Source of the DNA: DASWZN01 sp036404435
Lineage (GTDB): Bacteria; Acidobacteriota; Terriglobia; Bryobacterales; Bryobacteraceae
Assembly (NCBI GenBank): GCA_036404435.1
Contig: DASWZN010000041.1
Location: 1 to 64,000, forward strand
DNA length: 64,000 nt
Direction of reading: 5' to 3'
Shown here: positions 48,534 through 56,628 of the stretch, in pieces
How the letters are laid out: each line of letters starts with the position of its first letter
Position numbering within the stretch: position 1 is the first letter of the stretch
Notes under the pieces: model-generated
What the model saw: the letters and a program-made list of their open reading frames with translations, nothing else
Database searches by the model: none
Told to the model about the DNA's origin: nothing
Program-made: the position numbers and the translations under genes

Positions 48534-50645
48534 ATGAAGCCGTCTGGTGATTTCCGCAAGTGGACCCTGTGCAGCCGCCGCGAGTTGCTTCTCGCCCTGG
48601 CGCCTCTCGCGGCGGGTTCGGCGAGAGCCGCGAACGGCCGGCTCGATCGCCAGGCGATCGTTTCGCGCCACGATCCCATACTGCACGACGTGGACCCTCG
48701 CTCCCCGCTGTCGGTGGGAAACGGGGAGTTCGCCTTCACGGCCGACGCAACCGGGCTGCAATCGTTGGCGGAGCTCTACGAGAGCACCTTTCCCCTGTGT
48801 ACGCAATCGCAGTGGGGATGGCACAGTTTTCCCGCGCCTTCCGGCCTCGGCGCGTCCGATTTGCGGTTGGAGATGTTCGATACTTACGGCCGGCCGGTGG
48901 GCTATGCAACATCCAGCCAGGGACAGGAGACGCTGTTCAACTGGCTGCGAGAAAACCCGCACCGTCTCAATCTGGGACGCATCGCACTGGTGCTCGATGG
49001 GGGCCCGTTGGCGCCCTCCCATGTGACGAACATCGACCAAAGGCTGGTGCTCTGGAGCGGGACGCTGGTGAGCCGATTCGATCTCCAGGGCCGGCCGGTG
49101 CGGGTCGTGACGTGTTGCCATCCCACGCGGGACATACTCGCGGTCTCCATCGAGTCGCCCCTTGCGGATTCCGGGCGATTGAGTGTGGAGTGGAGTTTTC
49201 CTTACGGTTCCCCGGCGATGAATGCGGCGGATTGGAAGGCCGGCGAAAAGCACCAGACCACCCTCTCGGCCCAGGACCGGAGCACGGCGACGATCCATCG
49301 GCAACTCGATGCGGACAGCTACTGGGTCCGGCTGCACTGGACTGGAGACGCGCAGGCGGAAGCGCGCGGCGATCATCGCATTGTGCTCTGCGGGAAACGC
49401 CTGGAGTTCACGTGCGAATTCGCGCCACGTGTGCCGGTCGCGGACCCGATCCTCCCAGTAGCGGCGCGCCAGGCGAGCCAGGCACGCTGGCATGAGTTCT
49501 GGTCGGCCGGCGGCGCCATCGATCTGGCCGGAAGCAGCGACCCGCGTGCGCAGGAACTCGAGCGCCGCATCGTTCTGTCGCAGTATCTGACGGCCATTCA
49601 ATGCTCCGGCTCCACACCTCCGCAGGAAACGGGGCTGACGTGCAACAGTTGGTACGGCAAGTTCCACCTGGAGATGCACTGGTGGCACGCCGCCCAGTTC
49701 GCACTCTGGGGCCGCACGCCTTTGCTGGAACGCAGCTTGGGCTGGTACGCTTCCATTCTCCCGTCGGCCCGCGAGAAGGCGCGAAAACAGGGTTATCGGG
49801 GCGCGCGGTGGCCCAAAATGACTTCGCCCGACGGCCGAAGCAGCCCTTCGACCGTCGGCGAGCTGCTGATCTGGCAGCAGCCCCATCCCATCGCTCTGGC
49901 GGAGTTGTGCTATCGCGCCAGACCGGCGCGCGCGACGCTCGAACGGTACAGCGAAGTGGTGATGCAATCGGCCGAGTTCATGGCCGATTTTGCCGTGTTG
50001 CGAGACGGCCGTTTCGTGCTCGGGCCGCCGGTCATCCCGGCGCAGGAGAACCATCCCCCGCGCGAAACCTGGAACCCGACATTCGAACTGGCGTATTGGC
50101 GCCAGGCGCTCGGCATCGCGCAGAGATGGAGACAGCGGCTGGGACTCGCGCCCGACCGGAAGTGGGAGCAGGTGCGCGCGAAGCTTTCGCCGTTGCCCGT
50201 ACGGGATGGCGTGTACCTGGCGCACGAGAACTGTCCCCAAACCTACACCGCAAGGAACTTCGATCATCCGTCGATGCTGGCTGCTTACGGTGTGCTCGAC
50301 GGCGAGGGCGTGAACCCCGAAACCATGCGCCGCACCCTGCATCAAGTGCTGCGCGAGTGGCGGTGGGCGGATACCTGGGGCTGGGATTTTCCCATGGCGG
50401 CCATGACCGCGGTCCGGCTGGGCGAACCGGATACCGCCCTCGATTGCCTGTTCCTCGACTCGCCGAAAAACACCTGGCTTCCGAACGGCCACAACTGGCA
50501 GCGGGCCGGGCTCCCGATCTACTTGCCGGGTAACGGCGGGCTGCTCACAGCCACGGCAATGATGGCTTGTTTACCGAATGGCTTCCCGAAGAAGGGCTGG
50601 AACGTGCGCTGGGACCTCCGTCACGCAAATGAAACATTGTTGTAG
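48534..50645 (+). CDS. Six-hairpin glycosidase-like protein, Tat-type leader
   Basis: This 703-residue protein begins with an RR leader (LCSRRELLLALAPLAAGSAR). It has an N-terminal beta-sandwich (PLSVGNGEFAFTADATGLQ) and an alpha/alpha six-hairpin barrel with GLTCNSWYGKFHLEMHWWHA, ETWNPTFELAYWRQAL and ADTWGWDFPMAAMTAVRLGE, as in the GH65/GH95-like clan. The stretch LEMHWWHA carries a glutamate that could be the catalytic acid. The exact family and the substrate are uncertain. It is divergent from the TIM-barrel/oxidoreductase operon with a 65-bp gap and probably supplies it with sugar. Confidence 0.75.
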   Translation: MKPSGDFRKWTLCSRRELLLALAPLAAGSARAANGRLDRQAIVSRHDPILHDVDPRSPLSVGNGEFAFTADATGLQSLAELYESTFPLCTQSQWGWHSFPAPSGLGASDLRLEMFDTYGRPVGYATSSQGQETLFNWLRENPHRLNLGRIALVLDGGPLAPSHVTNIDQRLVLWSGTLVSRFDLQGRPVRVVTCCHPTRDILAVSIESPLADSGRLSVEWSFPYGSPAMNAADWKAGEKHQTTLSAQDRSTATIHRQLDADSYWVRLHWTGDAQAEARGDHRIVLCGKRLEFTCEFAPRVPVADPILPVAARQASQARWHEFWSAGGAIDLAGSSDPRAQELERRIVLSQYLTAIQCSGSTPPQETGLTCNSWYGKFHLEMHWWHAAQFALWGRTPLLERSLGWYASILPSAREKARKQGYRGARWPKMTSPDGRSSPSTVGELLIWQQPHPIALAELCYRARPARATLERYSEVVMQSAEFMADFAVLRDGRFVLGPPVIPAQENHPPRETWNPTFELAYWRQALGIAQRWRQRLGLAPDRKWEQVRAKLSPLPVRDGVYLAHENCPQTYTARNFDHPSMLAAYGVLDGEGVNPETMRRTLHQVLREWRWADTWGWDFPMAAMTAVRLGEPDTALDCLFLDSPKNTWLPNGHNWQRAGLPIYLPGNGGLLTATAMMACLPNGFPKKGWNVRWDLRHANETLL

Positions 50646-50659
50646 TAGTCTTTAAGCAA

Positions 50660-51016
50660 ATGGACCAACTGCAAATCCGGAGCACAGAGGGGCCGGGCGG
50701 CATTCTGATCCTGCATTTAGAGGGACCTCTAACACTGACCACGCTTTTTGAATTCCAGGACACGGTCCGCCAGCAACAGGCCAAGGGGCTGATCCTTGCG
50801 CTCGGCGGCGTTCCCTACATGGATTCGGCGGGCCTGGGAGCGATTCTCGGAGCCTACGTTTCATGTCAGCGTCAGGGGCAGAAGTTCGCTCTGGCGGATG
50901 TTTCGCGACGAGTTCTCACGCTGCTGGAGGTCGCGAAGGTCGATGCTCTGGTTCCCCGGTTCGACACCTTGGAAGCGGCGGAGTCGCATTTGGCCGGCAA
51001 GGCCCAAGGCGCGTAG
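50660..51016 (+). CDS. STAS-domain anti-sigma factor antagonist
   Basis: This 118-residue protein is a single STAS domain with ILHLEGPLTLTTLFEFQDTV, ALGGVPYMDSAGLGAILGAY (phosphorylatable serine in DSAGLG) and FALADVSRRVLTLLEVAKVD. It lies 14 bp after the glycosidase gene and may be cotranscribed with it. No anti-sigma kinase gene is nearby. It is distinct from the longer STAS protein at 28657. Confidence 0.88.
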   Translation: MDQLQIRSTEGPGGILILHLEGPLTLTTLFEFQDTVRQQQAKGLILALGGVPYMDSAGLGAILGAYVSCQRQGQKFALADVSRRVLTLLEVAKVDALVPRFDTLEAAESHLAGKAQGA

Positions 51017-51135
51017 AACTGGCCTCGCCCCCGCCACCTCCTTGCCGCCACCCCCTCATCAACGATAGGATGATCCCTTGCCCTTTTTACCTGGGGGGGG
51101 CCGGCCGTGGCCGGCGCCGCCGCAGGAGGAGACCC

Positions 51136-52470
51136 ATGATTGCGACTGCCGAAAGAGTCACGCAACGATTTCACCCCGTCAGCGCGCCGGACTACTTGCC
51201 GGTCCACCTGCTCCGGGACCTGCAGCTTGGCAGGCTCCAAGCGACTGTCCGCCGGGCTTTCGACAACGTCGAGCTAGTCCGCCAGCGGATGAAAGCCCAG
51301 GGGCTGCGCCCGGAGGACATCCAGAGCCTCGACGATCTGCCGCGCCTGCCCTTCACCGTGAAGGCCGACCTGCGCGACACGTATCCCTACGGCCTGTTCG
51401 CCTGCCCGCTCAGCGACGTGGTCCGCCTGCACGCCTCGAGCGGCACCACCGGGAAGCCAATCGTGGTCGCTTACACGCAGGACGACCTGAACGTGTGGAC
51501 CTCGGTTATGGCTAGGGCCCTGGCCTCGTACGGAATCCACCGCGGCGACATTTTCCAGAACGCGCACGGCTACGGGCTCTTCACCGGCGGCCTGGGATTT
51601 CACTACGGTCTGGAAGCGTTGGGGGCGACGGTCATTCCGATTTCCGGCGGCAACACGGACCGGCAGGTCATGATCATGAAGGATTTCAAGGTCACCTCGA
51701 TCTGTGCCACGCCGAGTTACTTCGTGCACATGCTGGAGCGGGCTTCGGAGATGGGAGTCGACGTTCGCGAACTGCCCTTGAGAGCCGGCGGTTTCGGCTC
51801 CGAGCCCTGGAGCGAATCCATGCGCCGCCACATCGAGGCTGCGGCCGGCATCAAGGCTTACGACTGCTACGGCCTCACGGAGATCACCGGCCCCGGCGTG
51901 GGGGCGGAGTGCTGGTTCCAGCGCGGCCCGCACATTTTCGAGGACCACTTCTATCCCGAGGTCATCGATCCCGAGACCGGCCGGAATGTTCCCGACGGCG
52001 TCGAAGGCGAACTGGTGATCACCACGCTCAGCAAGCAGGCCATGCCCATGATCCGCTTCCGCACCCGCGACATCACGGCGCTGGAGCCGGAGTCGTGCGC
52101 GTGCGGGCGGACGCTCCGCCGGATCCGGCGCATCGGCCGCCGCAGCGACGACATGCTGATCATTCGCGGCGTGAACGTGTATCCGTCTCAGATCGAGACC
52201 GCGCTGCTGGCGGTGGAGGGGACGCTGCCCCACTACCAGATCATCCTGACCCGCGAGAAGGGCCTGGACCAGATGGAGGTTCAGGTCGAGGTGACGGCGG
52301 AGGTGTTTGGCGACCGCATCCGCGCGCTGGTGGACTTGAGTGAGAAGCTCACTCGTGCGATGGAGCACGCTTTGGGTCTGCGGGTCAACGTCAGTCTGAT
52401 CGAGCCGCACACCCTCCAGCGCAGCGAGGGGAAGGCCAAGCGAGTGATTGACCGGAGGATGGAATCGTGA
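51136..52470 (+). CDS. paaK: Phenylacetate-CoA ligase family adenylate-forming enzyme
   Basis: This 444-residue enzyme has the PaaK layout: FTVKADLRDTYPYGLFACPL, the P-loop HASSGTTGKPIVV, YDCYGLTEITGPGVGAECW, the ATP-binding MIRFRTRDI, and the C-terminal GRRSDDMLIIRGVNVYPSQI. It joins CoA to an aryl acid such as phenylacetate or an indole-acetate-type acid, using ATP. AGGAGGAGACCC stands before ATG 51136. An ACT-domain gene overlaps its end by 4 bases (GTGA). Paired PaaK-ACT genes are common in bacteria and archaea and are usually thought to serve aryl-acid activation from amino-acid breakdown. Confidence 0.92.
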   Translation: MIATAERVTQRFHPVSAPDYLPVHLLRDLQLGRLQATVRRAFDNVELVRQRMKAQGLRPEDIQSLDDLPRLPFTVKADLRDTYPYGLFACPLSDVVRLHASSGTTGKPIVVAYTQDDLNVWTSVMARALASYGIHRGDIFQNAHGYGLFTGGLGFHYGLEALGATVIPISGGNTDRQVMIMKDFKVTSICATPSYFVHMLERASEMGVDVRELPLRAGGFGSEPWSESMRRHIEAAAGIKAYDCYGLTEITGPGVGAECWFQRGPHIFEDHFYPEVIDPETGRNVPDGVEGELVITTLSKQAMPMIRFRTRDITALEPESCACGRTLRRIRRIGRRSDDMLIIRGVNVYPSQIETALLAVEGTLPHYQIILTREKGLDQMEVQVEVTAEVFGDRIRALVDLSEKLTRAMEHALGLRVNVSLIEPHTLQRSEGKAKRVIDRRMES

Positions 52471-52907
52471 AGATTCAACAGTTGTCGTTGTTTCTCGAGA
52501 ATCAGCCGGGCCAGATCGTGAAGCCTTGCCGGCTGCTGGCCGGCGAGGGGATCAACATCCGGACGCTTTCCGTCGCGGATACCAAGCAGTTCGGCATCCT
52601 GCGCATGATCGTCTCCGACTGGCAGCGGGCCGCTCAGCTTCTGAAGGACGCCGGCTACGTGGTGAACGTGACCGAGGTGGTGGCCATCGAGGTGCCCGAC
52701 AAGCCGGGCGGCCTCGCCAGCCTTCTGCAGGTGCTCGAGAACAGCCCCGTCAACGTCGAGTATATGTACTCGTTCCCGTCCGGACGGCGCGAGACGGCGG
52801 TGATGATTTTCCGCTTCGACCAGCCCGACGCGGCCATCAAGCTGCTCCAATCCGCCGGAATCAGCGTGGTGAGCAGCGTGGAAGTCTACAACCGCGCCGA
52901 ACAGTAA
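52467..52907 (+). CDS. Double ACT-domain protein, partner of PaaK
   Basis: This 146-residue protein consists of two ACT domains: QQLSLFLENQPGQIVKPCRL and VVAIEVPDKPGGLASLLQVL open the two halves, each followed by a strand-helix-strand. ACT domains bind amino acids, so it may control the ligase encoded by the overlapping upstream gene. The start is GTG 52467 within the paaK stop. A 39-bp piece of its 3' end recurs at 55158-55196. It is 11 bp from a convergent methyltransferase gene. Confidence 0.85.
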   Translation: MKIQQLSLFLENQPGQIVKPCRLLAGEGINIRTLSVADTKQFGILRMIVSDWQRAAQLLKDAGYVVNVTEVVAIEVPDKPGGLASLLQVLENSPVNVEYMYSFPSGRRETAVMIFRFDQPDAAIKLLQSAGISVVSSVEVYNRAEQ

Positions 52908-52918
52908 GCGCCCTTGGG

Positions 52919-54358
52919 TCAGGACGCCTTGCGAAACGTCAGCGCGTAGAACTGGCCGTCCCTCAGCTCTTCGAGATGGACCTCTTGCATCTCGGGTGGC
53001 ACCAGATCGATGGGCGCGCTGACAGGCTCCTTGCGGTTCTTGAATAAGCTGCCGGGTTGTTTTTCGTACACGCTCTTCACGTGTTTCTCGGTCTCATCGG
53101 CGATCAGCAGGAGGCTTCCCGGTTTCGCGACGCGAATCATCTCCCGGATCGCCTTAGCGCGGTCGTTGAAGAAGTTGATGCCTCCCACGTGAAAGACGAC
53201 GTCGAAGCTCGAATCGGTGAACGGCAGGCTCTCGGCATTGCCCAGGAACAGATCGGCGTCCAGGCGCCAGCGGCGCAGGTTGCTCTGGCAGTTGGCCAGC
53301 ATCTCGGGAGACAGATCGAGGCCGGAGAGTTTAACGCCGCGGGGCAGGTATTTGAAATTGAGACCGGTGCCCACGGAGGTCTCGAGCACCGAATCGCCGG
53401 GTTTGACTTCGAGCAGGCGCATGTAGCTGCGGAAGTAAACGTTCCGGTCGAATCCTGCGAGCGCACAGAAGACGCGCTGGATGTCGTCGTAAAAGCCGCC
53501 GATGGTCTCATAGAGGTGGTTGTATTTGAGGTTATCGCCGCTGAGATCCTTCGGCTTGAGGAACGCCGGAATCCCACTGCGAACCGGAAACCGCTCTCCG
53601 GAACTGCTGACCAACGCTTCACTGCCCCGCTCGACATCCACGTGCAAAGGGTTCCCGGTATAAGGGCTCTGCAAGCGGGCAACCGTCTGCGTCCGCTCGG
53701 CCCATGGTTTTTTCTTCGAGCGGTTGAGCAGCGCCCATATGGCCAGAACAATCGTTCCGCTCAGGGGAAGCCAGGCAAAGCGCGCGTCAATCATAAGGGT
53801 ATGGCGCGTTGCCATCACCAGGACGAAGAGAGCGCCGAAGAAAGCGCCGACCCAGCCGATTCTCGCGGCCTGGAGTTCGTGGTTCCACATCCATACAATC
53901 CCAGCCGCGATCCAGCCGACGAGAAAGAGCACCGCCCAGGAACCGCCCGCCGCGGCCCGTGGAAGCCACAACAGAGACAGTATTTGCACGGCTGCTGCCG
54001 CGAGTGGAAAGGGAAGGGTCGAGAGCAATCCTGGCAGACGCGGGCCGGTGAGGCGGTGAAATGTGAGCGGAAGAACGCCGAGCATGGTAGCGAGGATGAT
54101 CCAGCCTACGTGTTGAAGTGCCTGCTCGGGGCTGGCTCCGAAAAGAATCCGCCAGTCGGCAACCAGATGGGGAACGAACGAGAAGGCCATTAGCCACAGA
54201 AACCCGCGCCACGGCCTTTGCGTTCCCACGAACCAGATGGCCCCTATGGGGCCCGTCCATTCTCCTATGGGCTTGAGAAAAAAGCCCAGAATAAAGAGGA
54301 TGGTGACACCCCAAGCCACACTCTGCAGCCGGCGGTTGTATTCAGTTTTCGAAGGCAT
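52919..54358 (-). CDS. Membrane domain fused to UbiE-type methyltransferase
   Basis: This is a 479-residue protein with two parts. Residues 1-210 hold about six membrane segments (for example VAWGVTILFILGFFLKPIG, GFLWLMAFSFVPHLVADW and WAVLFLVGWIAAGIVWMW). Residues about 310-479 are a class I methyltransferase: VLETSVGTGLNFKYLPRGVK, LSGLDLSPEMLANCQSNLRR, FLGNAESLPFTDSSFDVVF and MIRVAKPGSLLLIADETEKH. A short Cys-free linker domain lies between. The membrane part argues for a lipid or quinone substrate. It follows the PadR gene by 21 bp and should be repressed by it. Confidence 0.85.
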   Translation of the reverse strand: MPSKTEYNRRLQSVAWGVTILFILGFFLKPIGEWTGPIGAIWFVGTQRPWRGFLWLMAFSFVPHLVADWRILFGASPEQALQHVGWIILATMLGVLPLTFHRLTGPRLPGLLSTLPFPLAAAAVQILSLLWLPRAAAGGSWAVLFLVGWIAAGIVWMWNHELQAARIGWVGAFFGALFVLVMATRHTLMIDARFAWLPLSGTIVLAIWALLNRSKKKPWAERTQTVARLQSPYTGNPLHVDVERGSEALVSSSGERFPVRSGIPAFLKPKDLSGDNLKYNHLYETIGGFYDDIQRVFCALAGFDRNVYFRSYMRLLEVKPGDSVLETSVGTGLNFKYLPRGVKLSGLDLSPEMLANCQSNLRRWRLDADLFLGNAESLPFTDSSFDVVFHVGGINFFNDRAKAIREMIRVAKPGSLLLIADETEKHVKSVYEKQPGSLFKNRKEPVSAPIDLVPPEMQEVHLEELRDGQFYALTFRKAS

Positions 54359-54379
54359 TTTGAGGTTCTCCTTTGGATT

Positions 54380-54979
54380 TCACTTCCCGCGCGGCTTGCG
54401 GATTCGCGCGCCCGGCTTGGGAGCAGCGGCTGCCTCCATGGAAGAAAGCTGGGCCAGCGCGGATTCGCCCCACTCGAGCGCGGCGCGCGTCAGCGCGATT
54501 CCCAAGCTGATCGTGAGCATCCAGAACGGCTGATGGGGGTTTTGCGATGCCTGTGTGCGGGCCATGGTTTCGAACCCCAACAAAGTGTCCAGCATGCGCT
54601 GGTTTCTTCTCTGAAGCTCCTCGACGTGCGCGATCGACACGCTGGGCGCGGCCTCCCGCCCAAAGAACAGCTTCAGCAGAAACTCGTTGCGCGGCGGATC
54701 GTTGCGGAAGGGCACGGCAAGCCACTCCCGGAGGCACGCGCGCCCGGCCTCCGTCAGCGAGTACTCCTGACGCCCCTTCCTCGTGGCAGAGCCCGGCTTG
54801 CTCGCCACAATCAGGCCTTCGGCTGCCAGCCGTTTGAGCGTGGGGTAAATTTGCCCGTAGCTTTCATGCCAAAAGTAGCTGACGCTGGATTCGATACCCT
54901 TGCGAATGTCGTATCCGGACAGGTTGGGCTCGATGCTGAGCGCCCCCAGGATCAAGTAAGACGTCTGGTTGCGTGCCAT
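54380..54979 (-). CDS. PadR family transcriptional repressor
   Basis: This 199-residue regulator has the PadR winged helix (YLILGALSIEPNLSGYDIRK, ESYGQIYPTLKRLAAEGLIV, QEYSLTEAGRACLREWL) and a Vir-type C-terminal helical domain. PadR proteins usually repress their own operon and are relieved by small aromatic or antibiotic molecules. A palindrome sits in its promoter, and a methyltransferase fusion gene follows 21 bp downstream. The -10 box is only 8 bases from the ATG, so the transcript has almost no leader. Confidence 0.93.
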   Translation of the reverse strand: MARNQTSYLILGALSIEPNLSGYDIRKGIESSVSYFWHESYGQIYPTLKRLAAEGLIVASKPGSATRKGRQEYSLTEAGRACLREWLAVPFRNDPPRNEFLLKLFFGREAAPSVSIAHVEELQRRNQRMLDTLLGFETMARTQASQNPHQPFWMLTISLGIALTRAALEWGESALAQLSSMEAAAAPKPGARIRKPRGK

Positions 54980-54987
54980 GCCTCTAC

Positions 54988-55016
54988 AAGATATATCTGA
55001 CAGATGTATTTGTCAA
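54988..55016 (-). promoter_or_regulatory. PadR promoter with an overlapping palindromic operator
   Basis: On the minus strand TTGACA (55016-55011), a 17-base spacer and TATCTT (54993-54988) form a near-consensus promoter. The spacer contains the palindrome ATATATCTG-A-CAGATGTAT (54991-55009, one mismatch between arms), exactly between and overlapping the boxes, as expected for autorepression by PadR. The start codon begins 8 bases after the -10 box. Confidence 0.75.
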
Positions 55017-55055
55017 GCCCTTTCTTTGCAGCCGCGCCTGCCTCTGTGCGACCGC

Positions 55056-55152
55056 TTAGCCCGCCGCCCGCGAGCGAGGGGGCCGCAGCGCCAGCGAGAG
55101 CACGGCGCACACCAGGGCTATTCCGGCCAGGATCAGGCCGGCTTTCTGCAAG
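55056..55152 (-). pseudogene. 3' remnant of a second MFS transporter gene
   Basis: The minus strand encodes GLILAGIALVCAVLSLALRP then PRSRA and a stop, which aligns with the last 26 residues of the intact transporter at 55217-56488 (YLILAGMMVACAVVSLTLRP, PRARTAS). It is a fragment of about 95 bp with no gene upstream of it. It lies between the PadR promoter and the ACT remnant. Confidence 0.65.
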
Positions 55153-55157
55153 CGCTC

Positions 55158-55196
55158 GAGCGGCCGGACGCCGCCATCAAGCTGCTCCAGTCCGCC
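55158..55196 (+). pseudogene. 39-bp remnant of a second ACT-domain gene
   Basis: The plus strand reads ERPDAAIKLLQSA, matching DQPDAAIKLLQSA near the end of the ACT gene (52818-52856). By eye 34 of 39 bases are the same. No other ACT sequence flanks it. With the transporter remnant beside it, it records an older arrangement of an ACT gene convergent with the transporter. Confidence 0.55.
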
Positions 55197-55216
55197 AAGA
55201 GGGAACGGTTGCTTGT

Positions 55217-56488
55217 CTAGCTCGCCGTGCGTGCACGCGGGGGCCGCAGGGTCAGACTGACCACCGCGCACGCCACCATCATGCCGGCCAGGATCAGGTA
55301 CACCTGGTTGTACCCGGCAGCGATATTACCGGCGGCTTTGGCTTGGTCCACCAAGTGCGCGAAGTACTTGGGCACCAGGAATCCCGAAATCCCGAAGGCC
55401 GTGAACACCAGCCCGTAATTGACGCCGACGTGTTTCGGTCCATAGTAATCCGCGGTCAGAGAGGGCATGAGGGCCAGGAAACCGCCGTAGGCGAAGGCCG
55501 CCACCGACAACCCGGCCAGCAGTTGCCAGAATCCGCTGGCGCCCCGCAGGAGAAAGGCGCAGGCGAACGCCGAAACAAAGCACATGACGAGAAGCGTGCG
55601 CATGCGTCCCAGGCGGTCCGAGACACTCCCCCAGGCCAGCCTACCGACGCCGTTGAAGACGCTCATGATGCCGAGCGCAACGGCACCCGTCAGCACGGCG
55701 CTGGTCTTGGCCAAATCCTTGACCAGCGGCGAGGCCTGGCTGATCGCGGTTAAACCGACCGCGGCGCCGAGGAAATAGGCCAGCCACAGCGCATAGAACT
55801 GCCAGGTAGCCAGCATCCCGCCGGGCGGTGTGTTCTCGCGCGTCGCGACCGCCGCCGCTTTTGGCTGCCATCCCGCCGGCCGCCAGCCCGCGGGCGGCGT
55901 CTTGCAGAACTGCGCCGCCGCGATCACGCCGACCACGGACACGATGGCGATTACAATGAACGTGCTCGGAATCGTGGCCGCAAACCGGGTAGGATCCTTG
56001 CCGATCAGGCGCTCGATGATAGGCGCAAATACGAGCGGACTTACGCCCACTCCCATGACCGCCAGGCCGACCATCATGCCGCGCTTGTCCGGAAACCACT
56101 TCACTAGCGTAGCGATGGGCGCGACATACCCAAACCCCGTGCCCAGGCCAACCACGCAGCCGTAGGTCACGATCAGGGCGACCGGGTCCCGGCCGAAGAT
56201 GGCCGACAGCAGCCAGCCCGCCCCGATGAGGGCTCCACCCACACTCGCGACCAGGCGCGGCCCGGAGCGGTCCTGCCACAGGCCGCCTAAGATCGTTCCC
56301 GCCACCAAAGCCAGAATCGAGTAACTGAACGGGTCGTTGGTTTGCACATTGGTCCACCCGTACGCCTTTGCCAGTGGCCCGCGAAACACGGACCACGAAT
56401 AGAGCATGCCCAACAGCACCTGCATGAGAATGGGCGCCACGGCGTACTTAGTACGCGAGATAGCCAGTTGTGTAGCTGGCGTAGCCAT
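55217..56488 (-). CDS. MFS transporter, OxlT (oxalate/formate antiporter) family
   Basis: This 423-residue protein has twelve predicted membrane segments and the OxlT-type layout: QVLLGMLYSWSVFRGPLAKA at the start, GCVVGLGTGFGYVAPIATLV with KWFPDKRGMMVGL, a central loop with TPPAGWRPAGWQPK, and GSVSDRLGRMRTLLVMCF. Family members exchange small carboxylates. GGAGG precedes ATG 56488. Given paaK-ACT next door, an aryl or keto acid substrate is possible but unproven. Confidence 0.88.
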   Translation of the reverse strand: MATPATQLAISRTKYAVAPILMQVLLGMLYSWSVFRGPLAKAYGWTNVQTNDPFSYSILALVAGTILGGLWQDRSGPRLVASVGGALIGAGWLLSAIFGRDPVALIVTYGCVVGLGTGFGYVAPIATLVKWFPDKRGMMVGLAVMGVGVSPLVFAPIIERLIGKDPTRFAATIPSTFIVIAIVSVVGVIAAAQFCKTPPAGWRPAGWQPKAAAVATRENTPPGGMLATWQFYALWLAYFLGAAVGLTAISQASPLVKDLAKTSAVLTGAVALGIMSVFNGVGRLAWGSVSDRLGRMRTLLVMCFVSAFACAFLLRGASGFWQLLAGLSVAAFAYGGFLALMPSLTADYYGPKHVGVNYGLVFTAFGISGFLVPKYFAHLVDQAKAAGNIAAGYNQVYLILAGMMVACAVVSLTLRPPRARTAS

Positions 56489-56628
56489 TAAGTCCTCCAA
56501 TCGCTGCCCACGCGGGTCGCCAAAGTCCGGCCTGGTGGTTCTGGGTAGTATGTCACGAACCCGAGTGCTTGGCAAATGGGTTGGAGCAAAGAAGTACACC
56601 ACGTTACTGTGGGTGCGCGGCGTCCCGC

